Positions 32,901-44,132 are shown, counted from the first letter of the stretch. The stretch: 64,000 bases of DNA from Persicaria tinctoria (GCA_037127255.1 JBANSL010000014.1:66757646-66821645); one strand, 5' to 3'. A program made the numbers and translations. The notes: generated from the sequence alone by a model not told the origin.

Positions 32901-33879
32901 CAATCCCTTCACAAATATTCTGTAGTTTGTATGAATTCAAGAACTCTATATATGAAAACCGGATCCCTATCTATGGGACAAATCACAATTTACACTTTCA
33001 TCCTCTTTTTTGACATATAAAATGGAAATACAAATACCTGGTGCTTTCAAAATCTTCTGTGGAAATATTCTGTGGGAATTGGGAAACATTCTTCACAGTT
33101 GGTCAACAACCTGCAAGCTACAGTGTGCAGGAAAAAGAACAAACAACAAAAGAATACTAATTCCTCTCGAGTCTTGAGTATCAGTTCCTCCTTTTCTCTG
33201 TAAGATTGCAAAAGAAGCATCCCCGGTTTCCACTTTCCAGATAATGGGGACAACCTGCATAGTTCCACTGTAAATGTTGCCGGTAATGTACTCGGAGGAA
33301 TCATGGATAAGATACCTCACCACAGATAGAAAGGAATTGGAGAAGAAGAGGTTGATTAATGCTCCGATGGAATGGAATTGGAGATTCAATACAAGAAAGT
33401 AGTGTATATTTGAGGAAAGTGTGAATGGATAAACCGCCGACAGTTTGAATGGCCAGGAAATGTTATCATGAAATCACTGTCGTTACTTTGATGGAACTTA
33501 ACAGTATAAAAGTTACTCTCTGTAATAAAAGTTGCCGGTTAATAGAAGTCTGCAATTCTCTCTTTATATATCACAATCGCTCACTGAGAATCTCCAGCTG
33601 CTGCTATGGACACACGGCAAGGAGGAGTGATTGATGCGAGAGTATGTGCAGCGGTGAGATACAACGGATGACGAGTAAACGGTGAGCACAAGGAGAATAA
33701 GCAACAGGTGGCTGCCGGACAGAATGTAAGTGGCAAAGAGAAGAGGAAGAACAAAGCCATGACAGGTAGTCTCAATCAGTGAATTAAGTTAAGCTTGTCT
33801 CAATCAGTTAAGCTAAGCTTTGTCTCAATCACTGAATTTGTATTGAAGAAGAAAGAGATGTAATGTCAATTGGAAGTGC

Positions 33880-34175
33880 ATTCAAACAGCAAATGTATCA
33901 CAACCTGTTTTAAGCCCTCTGGCAAACTGTTGTAAGCGCATTCAAACAGCAAATGTATCACAACCTGTTGTATAAGCGCATTCAAACGTCAAATGTATCA
34001 CAGCAAATGCATCAAATTCTTTACAGTTTGTGATGTTCAAAAGTCGTAGAGATCCACCGATGCTTTGGAGTCCAATGGCAAACTGTGCCAGTAGCGCTGA
34101 GGCTGCTAGCTCTGCAAATCTTGAAGGCTCGATCCTTAGCCCAGCCCTATGCAGGCAATCCAAAATGATGTGAGC
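33880..34175 (-). pseudogene. CNL LRR relic with internal tandem duplication
   Basis: The minus strand contains GLQSIGGSLRLLNITNCKEF, matching the LRR of the gene at 34431-37136. Downstream the unit GCATTCAAACAGCAAATG + TATCACAACCTGTT repeats three times (33882-34000) and destroys the frame. A similar relic lies at 53815-53990. Confidence 0.65.
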
Positions 34176-34430
34176 TCGAGATCATTCAGTTTATGTAAGC
34201 TCTTTGGAAGAGAAGCATCCCGGGTTTCCACTTTCCAGATAGCGGGGACAACCTGCATAGTTCCACTGTTTTTCTTATGATGTTGGGCAGCCGAAAAAAG
34301 TAAACAAAATAATTCCGTTTTATTTTCAAAGTTCTTACACCAATAAAGTAAACAAGAAAATGACTTTTTTTACTCGGTGGGAAGATCTTGAAGCTAAAAG
34401 GAGGAGGAGTACCGTATGAAACGATAATCT

Positions 34431-37136
34431 TCAACAAGTAGGGAATACTTTGTTTTTGATAAAACAGCAATCAACATGAATCATAGGAATATGAGAGATG
34501 AGATGCCAGTCTTCTCCTACTTCTCTTTCACACCTCGGATTCAGTTCTGGACAATCTGCAATAGACAGCTGCTGTAGGTTGTTGAGAGCTTGAATTCCTT
34601 TTGGAAGCGAAGTCAGGCTAGAGCACTTGAACAATGTGAGGTGGAGTAAACAAGTGCAGTGTTGCAAGCACTCTGGCAACGCTCTCAACTTCTGGCAGTT
34701 AATAATCTTCAACTGTCGAAGAGATCCACCAATGCTTTCAACTCCATCAGGAAAATGCTCTAAGAGAGGAAGTCGATGCAAGTGCAGCTCCTGAAGGCTC
34801 CTTAGCCCATGTAATCCCTCCCATCCCACCAAATCCAGCTTTTGACAGTCCAGAATTTCTAATGTTTCAAGATTATTCAGGTTGGATATGCTGTTTGAAA
34901 GAGAACACAAACAAGGACAATTCATAATATGCAAAATCCGAAGGGTGGTCAGGTTTCCGATTGCCTCTGGTAAGGATATCAAGTGAACACAGTTGACGAT
35001 AAATAGGCTTTGTATGGAGGTCCAACTCTGAAAACCTATCTCCAAAAATCTAGGGAGTTTTGATGTGAACACCAAATGCCTAAGGCTTACCAATCTATGC
35101 AAGTCTCTCGGGAATAGTTCCAGTTGCGCACAATCAAACAGACTCAAGCTTTGAAGATTCACCAAATTGCATATTGAATCTGGAAGCCTTGTAAGTTTGT
35201 CATTAAGTGCCAAGTTAAGATACCTCAGATGCTTTAAATCCCCAATTGAGTCTGGCAAATCCCCAAACTGAAAACCATACAACAGTAAGATACGTAAACA
35301 CCGGAAGTTAGATATCAGACCTTGTAGAAAACATTTGCTCAAAGGGTTGGATGTTCTGCCATCATGTAAAAGTGATGTTGCTGGTTTCGGAAAGAGAAGA
35401 AGGGATCTTGCCTTCTTTGCCATTTGAAGTTGGCGCGGAAACTCTCTCTTTGACAACTGCCCTTCCTCCTCCAACACCAAGTGCTTGGCTCTCATTGAAA
35501 AATCATGTACGTTGCGATTGATGAAAGCTTTCTCCTCCCCAATAACATATGCTGCTAAATCATGCAACAAATCATGCATTTTAAAAACATCATCTGTGTT
35601 GCAATCTATTTCTTGCCACATCTCAATCGTATTGTTAGTAAGCCAAAATTCGAAGAAAACATTCTTGAGCTGATGGTCTAGATCGGCCACGATAGTGGAA
35701 TTATTGACCGTTTCAAAGAAAGACCTCGACAACAGCTCATTAAAATACTTATTTCCAATGTCTTCAACGGTTCCATTCATCCTTTCAGATCGCAGCAATC
35801 CTAACGCCATCCACCGGCTTATCAAATCAATCTTATAAAAGAATGCACCTTTAGGGAATGCAGCACAATAGGAAAAACAGGATCTTAAATAGTAAGGTAA
35901 CTGATCAAAGCTCAATTTCAAAGATGGGAGGATGCCACCGGGCTCTTGTTCAATCTTCCACAAATCACTTTCCTCAATACTCCTCCAAGTCAGCTCATCT
36001 CTAACTGTTCGTAACTGGCATCCCAAGGTCTTCGCTGCCAAAGGAACTCCGCAACATTTTCGAATGATATCTTTTCCAATCTGCACCAACAAAGGATATG
36101 CTTCTCCTTCACCTTCTCTGAATGCACAATTCACAAATATGGACCAGCAGTGATCATCAGAGAGGGGCATTAACTTGTATGAATCCATAGTTCCAGTAAT
36201 CAAGGACACTCTATCTTCCCGGGTTGTTACCAGAAGTACACTGCTTTTTGAAACTCTCTCTAAGAGATCCATTAAATCTAACCACTCAATTGAATCTTCA
36301 ATATACACATTATCCAACACAAGAAGAAATCTTTGAGCGTCAAGAATGTGACAAAGCTTATTCTTTAATGTCTCCATACTAAAGTGTGCAAGGCTCTCAC
36401 CTGTAGCAGACTGAATAATATTTACTATGACAGTTCGCATAGCAAACTTGTTTGGAATATAAACCCACAATTTCAGCTCAAAATTCTTTGTCCTGAAATC
36501 ATTAAATACCAACTTTGCTAGTGTGGTTTTTCCCATCCCTCCTACACCAACAATTGGGAGAACTGAAATTCTTTGAGCTTCATGACTAGAAAAGCTTACC
36601 AGACGACTGACGATCCAATCTTTGTCTTGTTCTCTGCCGAAAACAAGTGTTTCTTGGATGGAGGAATGAGTCTCCCTTTCCCTGCTGCTGCTGACAGAAG
36701 AAAGCAAAGGTTGATGATATTCTTGGAGACTGTAGTTCCTCCGATTGGCAGCAATATCATCCAATTTCTTGCACATAGCTTTGAGTTTCCGAGCTAACCT
36801 GTATCGCAAAGGAATTTCACGAAGATTTTGAGTGAAGCTACTCCCTTGCACCTTTTTCTCCAAAGCTTGAGTTGAAATAAGATCGAGCAAGTCCTCAATA
36901 TCATAAGCAGCATCTTTGAGATTGTGGAGCCAATTTCTGACAAAATGTTGGGTGACCTGCTGCTTCTCTGCATCAAGAAGCACAGCTTTGATGTCTGACA
37001 AGGTGTGAGTGAGTCTTTTGAGTTCTCCTTTCACCCCAATGACTCGTCCGATTTCTTGAAAGGCAGGTGAGCCAAGTTTGTCAAAAATGACTTCAACAAG
37101 GCCAGATATGACTGCACTTCCCACAAGATTGGCCAT
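34431..37136 (-). CDS. CC-NB-ARC-LRR disease-resistance protein, intact, 901 aa
   Basis: Second full-length CNL, single exon, ATG at 37136 (MANLVGSAVISGL). The coiled-coil domain carries DIEDLLD at 79-85. NB-ARC: P-loop GVGGMGKTT (197-205), kinase-2 LLVLDNVY (271-278), LVTTRE (302-307), GVPLAA (363-368), canonical RNBS-D CFSYCAAFPKG (420-430) and MHDLLHD (520-526). LRRs run from about 600 to 880. The kinase-2 motif ends in Tyr where CNLs normally have Trp, while the catalytic Asp is present. Two upstream ATGs in a duplicated leader may lower translation. Family role: cytoplasmic pathogen-effector recognition leading to cell death. Pseudogenes at 44133, 45439, 46855 and 54484 are closer to this gene than to the 859-aa one. 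Confidence 0.9.
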   Translation of the reverse strand: MANLVGSAVISGLVEVIFDKLGSPAFQEIGRVIGVKGELKRLTHTLSDIKAVLLDAEKQQVTQHFVRNWLHNLKDAAYDIEDLLDLISTQALEKKVQGSSFTQNLREIPLRYRLARKLKAMCKKLDDIAANRRNYSLQEYHQPLLSSVSSSRERETHSSIQETLVFGREQDKDWIVSRLVSFSSHEAQRISVLPIVGVGGMGKTTLAKLVFNDFRTKNFELKLWVYIPNKFAMRTVIVNIIQSATGESLAHFSMETLKNKLCHILDAQRFLLVLDNVYIEDSIEWLDLMDLLERVSKSSVLLVTTREDRVSLITGTMDSYKLMPLSDDHCWSIFVNCAFREGEGEAYPLLVQIGKDIIRKCCGVPLAAKTLGCQLRTVRDELTWRSIEESDLWKIEQEPGGILPSLKLSFDQLPYYLRSCFSYCAAFPKGAFFYKIDLISRWMALGLLRSERMNGTVEDIGNKYFNELLSRSFFETVNNSTIVADLDHQLKNVFFEFWLTNNTIEMWQEIDCNTDDVFKMHDLLHDLAAYVIGEEKAFINRNVHDFSMRAKHLVLEEEGQLSKREFPRQLQMAKKARSLLLFPKPATSLLHDGRTSNPLSKCFLQGLISNFRCLRILLLYGFQFGDLPDSIGDLKHLRYLNLALNDKLTRLPDSICNLVNLQSLSLFDCAQLELFPRDLHRLVSLRHLVFTSKLPRFLEIGFQSWTSIQSLFIVNCVHLISLPEAIGNLTTLRILHIMNCPCLCSLSNSISNLNNLETLEILDCQKLDLVGWEGLHGLRSLQELHLHRLPLLEHFPDGVESIGGSLRQLKIINCQKLRALPECLQHCTCLLHLTLFKCSSLTSLPKGIQALNNLQQLSIADCPELNPRCEREVGEDWHLISHIPMIHVDCCFIKNKVFPTC

Positions 37137-37185
37137 TTTTGTGATGAAGGATCTTGATTAGTGGAAGAGAGAGATTCAAGGACAT
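37093..37185 (-). promoter_or_regulatory. Overlapping upstream ORF in the leader of the 901-aa CNL
   Basis: An ATG at 37185, 49 bases upstream of the main ATG and out of frame with it, opens 30 codons and stops at TGA 37093-37095 inside the main coding region. A second, non-overlapping upstream ATG pair (37241, 37238) encodes about 20 codons ending before the first one's body. Overlapping upstream ORFs usually reduce initiation at the main start. The transcription start is unknown, so their presence in the mRNA is inferred. Confidence 0.5.
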
Positions 37186-37232
37186 TTTTGTGATGAAGGA
37201 TCTTGATTAGTGGAAGAGAGAGATTCAAGGAG
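37134..37232. repeat. 49-bp tandem duplication spanning the CNL start codon
   Basis: CATTTTTGTGATGAAGG ... AGAGAGATTCAAGG occurs twice in direct succession. The inner copy contains the main ATG (GGCCAT on the plus strand); the outer copy has GGACAT and so creates the upstream ATG. Confidence 0.85.
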
Positions 37233-37299
37233 AAACATCATATGTGTGTTGATTTTAGGAATGAAGAAAAGGGAATTTTGACAAGCTCTGCCCTAGAAT

Positions 37300-38610
37300 T
37301 TTGACTTTGAAGTTGAATTTTCGGGAAGAAGAAGATGGTCCTTCCCGGCGGCGCTGCCATGGTCCCTGGGGGTGGTTTCCGGTATGGGGAAAGCTCAGAA
37401 AGGAAGCTATGGAGCTCGGAATAGCAAGGCGAGGGAAGGCTCCGTTCTGGTGGAGCAGAAAAGCTGTGTTTTCAGCCAGATGTAGAGAAAGGAAAAGTGA
37501 AGCTCCGGGAAGAGGAGTGCTGTTCTAATTGGGATTGTGTCACCGTCTCCTATGGTGGGATGAGGGAATACATAGCAGCGGAATGGCGTATTCATCCTCC
37601 AAAACTATTTCAGAAGCACAACGGTGTTTTCGTTTTCAAGTGTTTCGGAGTGTGGAGGATCGTGATTGGGTGCTCAGGAATGGCCCCTGGAATGCCGATA
37701 GCGTGGTGCTCATTTGACCTTGATCCGATCTATTTCTAGAACAGCGCTTTGAGTAGAATTGCTTGTGCTATTGGGAGACCCGTTTGTGTGGATGATAGAA
37801 CACTTTGGCTGAAGATACCGCCCAGCTAAGCCATTTGTGTGTTAAATTTTGGCCCCTGGAATGCCGATCTATTTCAAGTGTGCAATTTCTGTGTTGAATT
37901 TTTGGACATGAGGAAATTAAGTTTGGCTGAGCAAGGTTAAGAAGCGAGTGCTTCCCGGATAGCTAGCAGCCCTGTGTCTGCTTTTGATGCAGCTGGTGTT
38001 GGATCAAGATCATCTGACATCTCCCGCCCAGCTAGCTTTGGATACACGACAGAGTACAGAGTGGAGACAGAGAAAGAGGAGGACACAGCAGGTGAAGGTA
38101 TGAGTGCTTATTCTGTTGGTGTAGAGCATGACTGATTGACTGTCCCTTGGGATCTGTTGGAGGTGAAGTGAAGGCAGCGTGGAAAAGGCAGCAAAACAAA
38201 GAAAAGAAACAAACGAAATCATGACAGCAGCAAGAAGAGCTTATCTGGAGCAGATTGTGGAAAGAATTGATGACCCGTGGACGCTGTTTGGTGATTTGAA
38301 TTGTATTCTACAGCTGGAAGACAAATGGCCTCCTATAAGTGCGAGTCAGGACTGTTTTGAGGAGCTGGAAGATGCTATGAGGGTTTGCAAGATCATGGAT
38401 TAGAAGCATCTTGAAGTGTTGATATAGAAGATGAGCGGGTGCATAGGGGTCTTGGTATGTTTGGCGGATTAGAGTGGGTAGTGTTCTATCCTCCCTCCCT
38501 TTTTGTTTTAGTAGGGTGTGGAGAGGCCATGGCCATTTTGGCTCGACTTCTGAGTCGAGTTTTTGTAAATTTCTTTTACACATCCATATATTTACCACTT
38601 AAAAAAAAAA
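37300..38610 (+). mobile_element. L1-type LINE remnant (ORF1 DUF4283 + endonuclease pieces)
   Basis: 37529-37717 reads CFRFQVFRSVEDRDWVLRNG then PWNADSVVLI, the DUF4283 pattern of plant L1 ORF1 proteins. The next frame continues ALSRIACAIGRPVCVDD, also typical of ORF1. 38222-38400 reads DDPWTLFGDLNCILQLEDKW, which matches the endonuclease (EEP) core GDFN motif. The reverse transcriptase is missing, and an A-run at 38601-38610 fits the 3' tail, so the copy has a large internal deletion and frameshifts. It sits just upstream of the 901-aa CNL leader. Confidence 0.65.
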
Positions 38611-39011
38611 TATGTAGAACAACCATCTCGGAATTCCATTATTCCTCCAATCTTACAGCTAAACCATCATCATAAAATTCCATTCAGACTTTCTACATTT
38701 ATTATAAAATTCAAACCAGCTTTTGTAGCAAACCATCAACTTCCCAACCAAACTAATAAGTTTCAGTATTTCAAAGCCAAAGGGCCCCTGATACAGACTT
38801 CGTTTATCCACCAGAATAGAATATCGTTGATCTGCATTGACCCAATATAGAACAAACTACTTGTAAAATTGCAACAAACAACATTCTCAGTCTCCTGTAA
38901 AATTGCAACTTTGCATCTGAAACAAACATAGATGTATAGACTGAACTTACGTATCATACAACAGTAGAATACCAAACAAGATCTTACCGAACACAACTAA
39001 AATAAAGTTAC
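38611..39011. other. AT-rich spacer before Copia 1
   Basis: No gene or repeat recognised. It ends with GTTAC (39007-39011), the left target duplication of Copia 1. Confidence 0.4.
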
Positions 39012-39415
39012 TGTTGGGCTCCCTTCCTTATTTGGGCTGATTACATTGGGCCAACAAAACCAAATCTAGAAGCCTCTTAAGTCATCAAGAGAGACAAAGC
39101 CTATGTCACTAGAAATTTCTAGAGAATTAGTGAATAATCTCCACTTTGTAAATGGTGAAGGTGGGTGTAGTGGGGGCTATAAATAGCCCATGGGTGTCTT
39201 GGCTTTGCATCCAATCCAAGTAAAGCAAATCCAAGTGAGAGCAATTGTAGAGTGGTCAAGTTAGCCTAGTAAGAGTGAGTAGTGAGCCACAAAATTATAT
39301 AGCGAGAGTTGTAATTTGTAAGTGTTCCACTATATAATACAAGTTCCACTTTTATACAAAGTGAGTCTTACCCATCTTAATCCTACGAAGAGGGAAAACC
39401 CGATTTTTCCCAACA
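39012..39415 (+). repeat. Copia 1 5' LTR
   Basis: Begins TGTTGGGCTCCC, ends TTTCCCAACA. Differs from the 3' LTR around 39102-39125, where the palindrome CTAGAAATTTCTAG and its neighbour lie in the other orientation. Confidence 0.9.
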
Positions 39416-39468
39416 GTGGTATCAGAGCCAGGTTCATTTTCGGAACGTGTTAGCTCGTGTGGATCAAG

Positions 39469-42400
39469 ATGGAGGCTAGCGTCACTTACGAGGGTGACAT
39501 GTTCAAGCTCACGGCAGACAACTACTCTTATTGGAAGCCGATGATGGAGGATCATCTCTACTGCAAGGACATGTACGAACCCGTCTTCAACAAGGACAAG
39601 CCTCAAGGAAAGAACGATAAGGAGTGGGATCTCCTTAATCGAAAGGCGGTCGCCATGATCCGTAAGTACATCGATAAAACTCTCTTTGAGCATGTTTCTA
39701 ATTATACAAATGCTTTTGAATTGTGGACCAAGCTTGAGTCCATGATTCAAAAGAAATCGCCTCGTAATATGGCCCTCCTAGCTAGACGGTTGGTGAAGAT
39801 GGAGTATAAGGATGGCCAAAGCATGATTGAGCACTTGAATAATTTCAAGGGGCTTGTCAATCAGCTAAGTAAGGTGGATATGGTGCTTGATGATAAGTTA
39901 CAAGCCATCCTACTCCTCACCTCTCTGCCAGAGAGTTGGGATACTCTTGTAGTTACTCTAAGTAACTCATCACCGGACGGGAAGCTTACCATGGATACCG
40001 TCTGCGATAGTCTTCTCAATGAAGAAGCTAGGAGGAAGGAGAGAGGAATAACCAATCATTCCGAGGCCAATATCCTTGACAACCGTGGGAATAATGATGC
40101 CCGTGGACGGAAGCAAAGTTGAGACCGAGATCAGTCTCGAGGGCGGTCCAAGTCACGCACCAGGGTCACGTGCTACTACTGTGGCAAACCAGGCCACAAG
40201 AGGCAAGAATGCCGCATCCTCAAGAGAGATCAGAAGGCCGGAAATGTGAAGCCAGACCAGATCAATCCTATGAGGCGGCGAGAAGAAAAGAGTACTACCG
40301 CCATGGCCGATGAAGGCGAGGATTCATATCTCGTTGAAGGAGGTAACATTCTAAACATTGAATGTAATGATATCTCCTGGATTGTCGATTCTGGTGCCTC
40401 CTTTCATGTTACCCCACACAAAAGCTTCTTCTCATCCTACCGAAGTGGAGACTTCGGTACCGTCCTGATGGGAAATCATGGATGGAGCAAGATCGTGGGG
40501 AGAGGAGATATTATCCTCACATCCAACACAAGATGCAAGCTCATCCTAAAAGATGTGAGGCATGTCCCTGATATGAGACGTAACCTCATATCAACTGGAA
40601 GGCTAGACGATGATGGTTACTTTAGTCAAAATGGCGGAGGCAAATGGAAGCTGACTAAAGGTAACCTAACCGTGGCTCGAGGAAGAAAAGAAGGAACATT
40701 ATATTGGACAGAAGCAAAGGTTTGCAAGGGAGAGGTGAACGTTGCCAGCACTGACATGGAGATCTGGCATCGGAGACTTGGACACATGAGCGAGAAGGGC
40801 ATTCAAATCCTCGCTCGAAGGCAGCTCCTCCCTAACCTGAAAGGTAATTCCCTCGACCCATGCTCTGATTGTTTAGTCGGTAAACAACATAGAGTAGCCT
40901 TCTAGAGATCATCTCCACCCACGAGGAGGAAGCATGTCCTAGACCTTGTACACACAGATGTGTGTTCAATGACAGAAAAATCCAATGGAGGGGCACTGTA
41001 TTTTGTGACCTTCATTGATGATCACTCAAGAAAGGTCTGGGTGCGCTTGTTGAAATCAAAGGATCAAGTCCTCGAAGCATTCAAGGAGTTCCATCCCAAG
41101 GTGGAACGGGACACTGGTCGGAAACTCAAGTGTGTCCGATCAGACAATGGTGGTGAGTACCGAGGACCCTTTGAGGCGTATTGTAGCTCCTATGGGATCA
41201 GGCTTGAGAAGACACCGCCTAAGACGCCACAACTGAACGGGGTTGCTGAGAGGTTGAACCGTACTCTCACAGAGAGAGTCCGATGCATGCTCTCTCATGC
41301 CAAATTACCCAAGTCGTTCTGGGGATAAGCCTTGATGACCGCCGTCGACATCATCAACCTCACACCTTCTGTCCCTCTAAAGGGAGATATCCCAGAAGAA
41401 GTCTGGTCAGGGAAGAAGGTCTCCTACAAGCACTTGAAGGTGTTCGGGTGCAGGGCGTTCGTTCACATTCCAAGGGACGAGCGGGCCAAACTTGATGCTA
41501 AGACAAAGGAGTGCATCTATCTTGGTTCACCCAAAGATGAGTTCGGTTATCGACTATGGGATCCAACCACCAGAAAGGTGATTAGAAGCCGAGATGTTGT
41601 GTTCTTCGAAGATCAGACGATTGAAGACATCCGAAGATCAACAAAGCCAACGCGAAGACAAAGGAGGGAAGAGCCAAGTCCTTCAAAGGCACAGAAGGAC
41701 GATTCAGAAGAAGCTCCGATCGAGAGCAATGACGAAGCTGACGATGAAGATCATTCTCAAGAGCAGAATGATCAAGAAGATGCCCCAGTTGAGCCGGAAG
41801 CAGAATCAAGCACTCCGGTAGAGCCTGAGCTGAGGCGGTCCTCTAGAGACAAGCGACCGTCCAACCGATACAGCTCAGATGAGTATGTGACCCTCATGGA
41901 TGAGGGGGAGCCTCAAAGCTATAAGGAGGCTATGGATGATATCCACAAGGCTGAGTGGCTAAGAGCCATGCAGGAGGAGATGCAATCCCTGCATGAGAAC
42001 CACACCTACGAGCTGGTGAAGCTACCAAAAGGGAGACGGGCCTTGAAGAACAAATGGGTGTATCGGTTGAAAACCGAGGACAACAACTCGAAGCTCCGAT
42101 ACAAGGCTCGACTAGTCGTGAAAGGATTTAACCAAAAGAAGGGCATCGACTTTGAAGAAATATTCTCTCCAGTTGTGAAGATGTCATCTATCCGAGTTGT
42201 TCTGGGCTTAGCAGCAAGCCTAGACTTGGAGATTGAACAACTCGACGTCAAGACAGCATTCCTCCATGGTGACCTTGAAGAGGAGATATACATGGAGCAG
42301 CCTGAAGGATTCAAAGTTCCAGGCAAGGAGAATCTGGTGTGCAGACTCACGAAGAGTCTCTACGGCCTAAAGCAAACACCAAGACAGTGGTACAAGAAGT

Positions 42401-43470
42401 TCGACTCTTTCATGGCGGATCACAACTTCAAGAAAACCATGAATGACCATTGTGTCTTCATGAAGAGGTACGCAAGCGGCGACTTTCTCATACTTTTGCT
42501 CTATGTTGATGATATCTTAATAGTAGGGCAGGACAGCAACAAAATAGCTGCTCTAAAGAAAGACTTGAGCAAATGCTTTGCCATGAAAGACTTGGGACCG
42601 GCAAGGCAAATCCTTGGGATGACAATCACTCGTGATAGAACGAGTAAGCTTCTTTGGATATCCCAAGAGAGATACATCGAGAAGGTGTTGGAGAGATTCA
42701 ACATGCACAAAGCCAAGCCGGTGAGCACACCACTTGCTGGACACTTCAAGCTGAGCTCGAAGCAAAGTCCAACAAGTGAGAAGGAGAAGCAAGAGATGAA
42801 GAACACCCCATATTCATCCGCGGTAGGCAGTCTCATGTACGCAATGGTCTGTACGAGGCCTGATATCGCCTACGCTGTCGGAGTCGTAAGCCGCTTCTTG
42901 GCAAATCCGGGGAAGGAACACTGGGCTGCAGTGAAATGGATCCTCCAGTATCTACGGGGTACTTCTAAACGGTGCTTATGCTTCGGCAATGGGAAGCCTG
43001 TGCTAGAAGGATACACAGATGCAGATTGGGCCATAGACAATGATTCTAGGAAATCAACGTCAGGTTATCTAGCTACCTTTGCAGGGGGAGCTGTTTCCTG
43101 GCAATCAAAGTTACAGAAGACCGTTGCCTTGTCCACTACTGAAGCAGAGTACATCGCAGCCACGGAGACCTGCAAGGAGATGCTATAGATGAAGAGCTTC
43201 TTACTCGAGCTAGGAGTAGAGCAAGACAGATATGTCTTGCAGTGTGATAATCAAAGCGCTATTCACCTAGCAAAGAACCCGACCTATCACTCTCGCTCGA
43301 AGCACATCGATATCCGATATCATTGGATCCGAGACATCCTCGAAGAGAAGCTCCTACAACTTGACAAGGTGCATACGGAGAAGAACTGGTCCGACATGAT
43401 GACCAAGGTAATCCCGACAAAGAAGTTTGAAGACTATTGTCAAGGATCCGACATCGTAACACGCCCATGA
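39469..43470 (+). pseudogene. Copia 1 gag-pol polyprotein, four in-frame stops, no frameshift
   Basis: A single frame from ATG 39469 to TGA 43468 is broken by TGA 40120, TAG 40903, TAA 41326 and TAG 43186. Gag is at 39469-40122; CCHC zinc knuckle (CYYCGKPGHKRQEC) at 40171-40212; protease DSGAS near 40387; GAG-pre-integrase HRRLGH...CSDCLVGKQ to 40900. Integrase residues lie in DDHSR (about 41020), RSDNGGEY (about 41140) and NGVAERLNR (about 41240). RT has FLHGDLEEEIYM and YVDD (about 42503); RNase H has TDADW and KHIDIRYHW. All catalytic motifs remain, so the stops look recent. GTG at 39457 is not needed as a start; ATG 39469 fits the Gag N-terminus. Confidence 0.88.
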
Positions 43471-43491
43471 TTAAGTCGGGAAGGGGGAGAT

Positions 43492-43914
43492 TGTTGGGCT
43501 CCCTTCCTTAATTGGGCTGATTACATTGGGCCAACAAAACCAAATCTAGAAGCCTCTCGAGTCATCAAGAGAGACAAAGCCTAGAAATTTCTAGTGACAT
43601 TCCTAAGCTAGAAAATTCTAGAGAATTAGTGAATAATCTCCACTTTGTAAATGGTGAAGGTGGGTGTAGTGGGGGCTATAAATAGCCCATGGGTGTCTTG
43701 GCTTTGCATCCAATCCAAGCAAAGCAAATCCAAGTGAGAGCAATTGTAGAGTGGTCAAGTTAGCCTAGTAAGAGTGAGTAGTGAGCCACAAAATTATATA
43801 GTGAGAGTTGTAATTTGTAAGTGTTCCACTATATAATACAAGTTCCACTTTTATACAAAGTCAGTCTTACCCATCTTAATCCTACGAAGAGGGAAAACCT
43901 GATTTTTCCCAACA
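43492..43914 (+). repeat. Copia 1 3' LTR
   Basis: 423 bp, 19 bp longer than its partner because of the rearranged stretch near 43580-43620. Followed by GTTAC. Confidence 0.9.
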
Positions 43915-44132
43915 GTTACTCACCCATTATTACCTCTAATTTGAGTATGATTCAACCATCTACTTGTTTCTTGGTTCCATAAGATTGCAGGAACAACCAC
44001 CCTGCAAAAGTTTAAATGATTCAAAATTGAGAACCCCACAAAACAAAAACAAGCAAATGACTTGCTTTTCCCAAGCAACAGAAAAAGAATGAAGCTATAT
44101 ATCAGGGAGTACCGCATGAAGCTTGATAGTCT

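Larger units (their letters stand above)
32396..34430. other. Mosaic of duplicated CNL flanks between the two intact genes
   Basis: 32396-32545 is the 5' flank of the first gene; a similar module (GATTAATGCTCCGATGGAAT ... AGTAGTGTATATTTGAGGAA) recurs at 33340-33420. GGTTTCCACTTTCCAGATA and CAACCTGCATAGTTCCACTG, typical of CNL 3' flanks here, occur at about 33217-33272 and 34215-34270 (also 11060-11150). An (AC)n tract is at 32619-32637. The pattern fits repeated unequal exchange leaving gene ends without bodies. Confidence 0.6.
39012..43914 (+). mobile_element. Copia 1: Tork/TNT1-like LTR retrotransposon, complete but defective
   Basis: LTRs 39012-39415 (404 bp) and 43492-43914 (423 bp), each TGTTGGG...CCAACA, with a 5-bp duplication GTTAC (39007-39011, 43915-43919). 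The primer-binding site TGGTATCAGAGC (39417-39428) pairs with initiator tRNA-Met. The purine tract GGGAAGGGGGAGAT precedes the 3' LTR. About seven substitutions and one rearranged stretch separate the LTRs, so it is older than the element at 1-6428. Domain order protease-integrase-RT-RNase H makes it Copia. Confidence 0.92.

Noticed and set aside
29816..37136. Integrated decoy domain in the intact CNL proteins
   Set aside because: Both proteins are CC, NB-ARC and LRR from end to end, with the family C-terminus and no extra domain.
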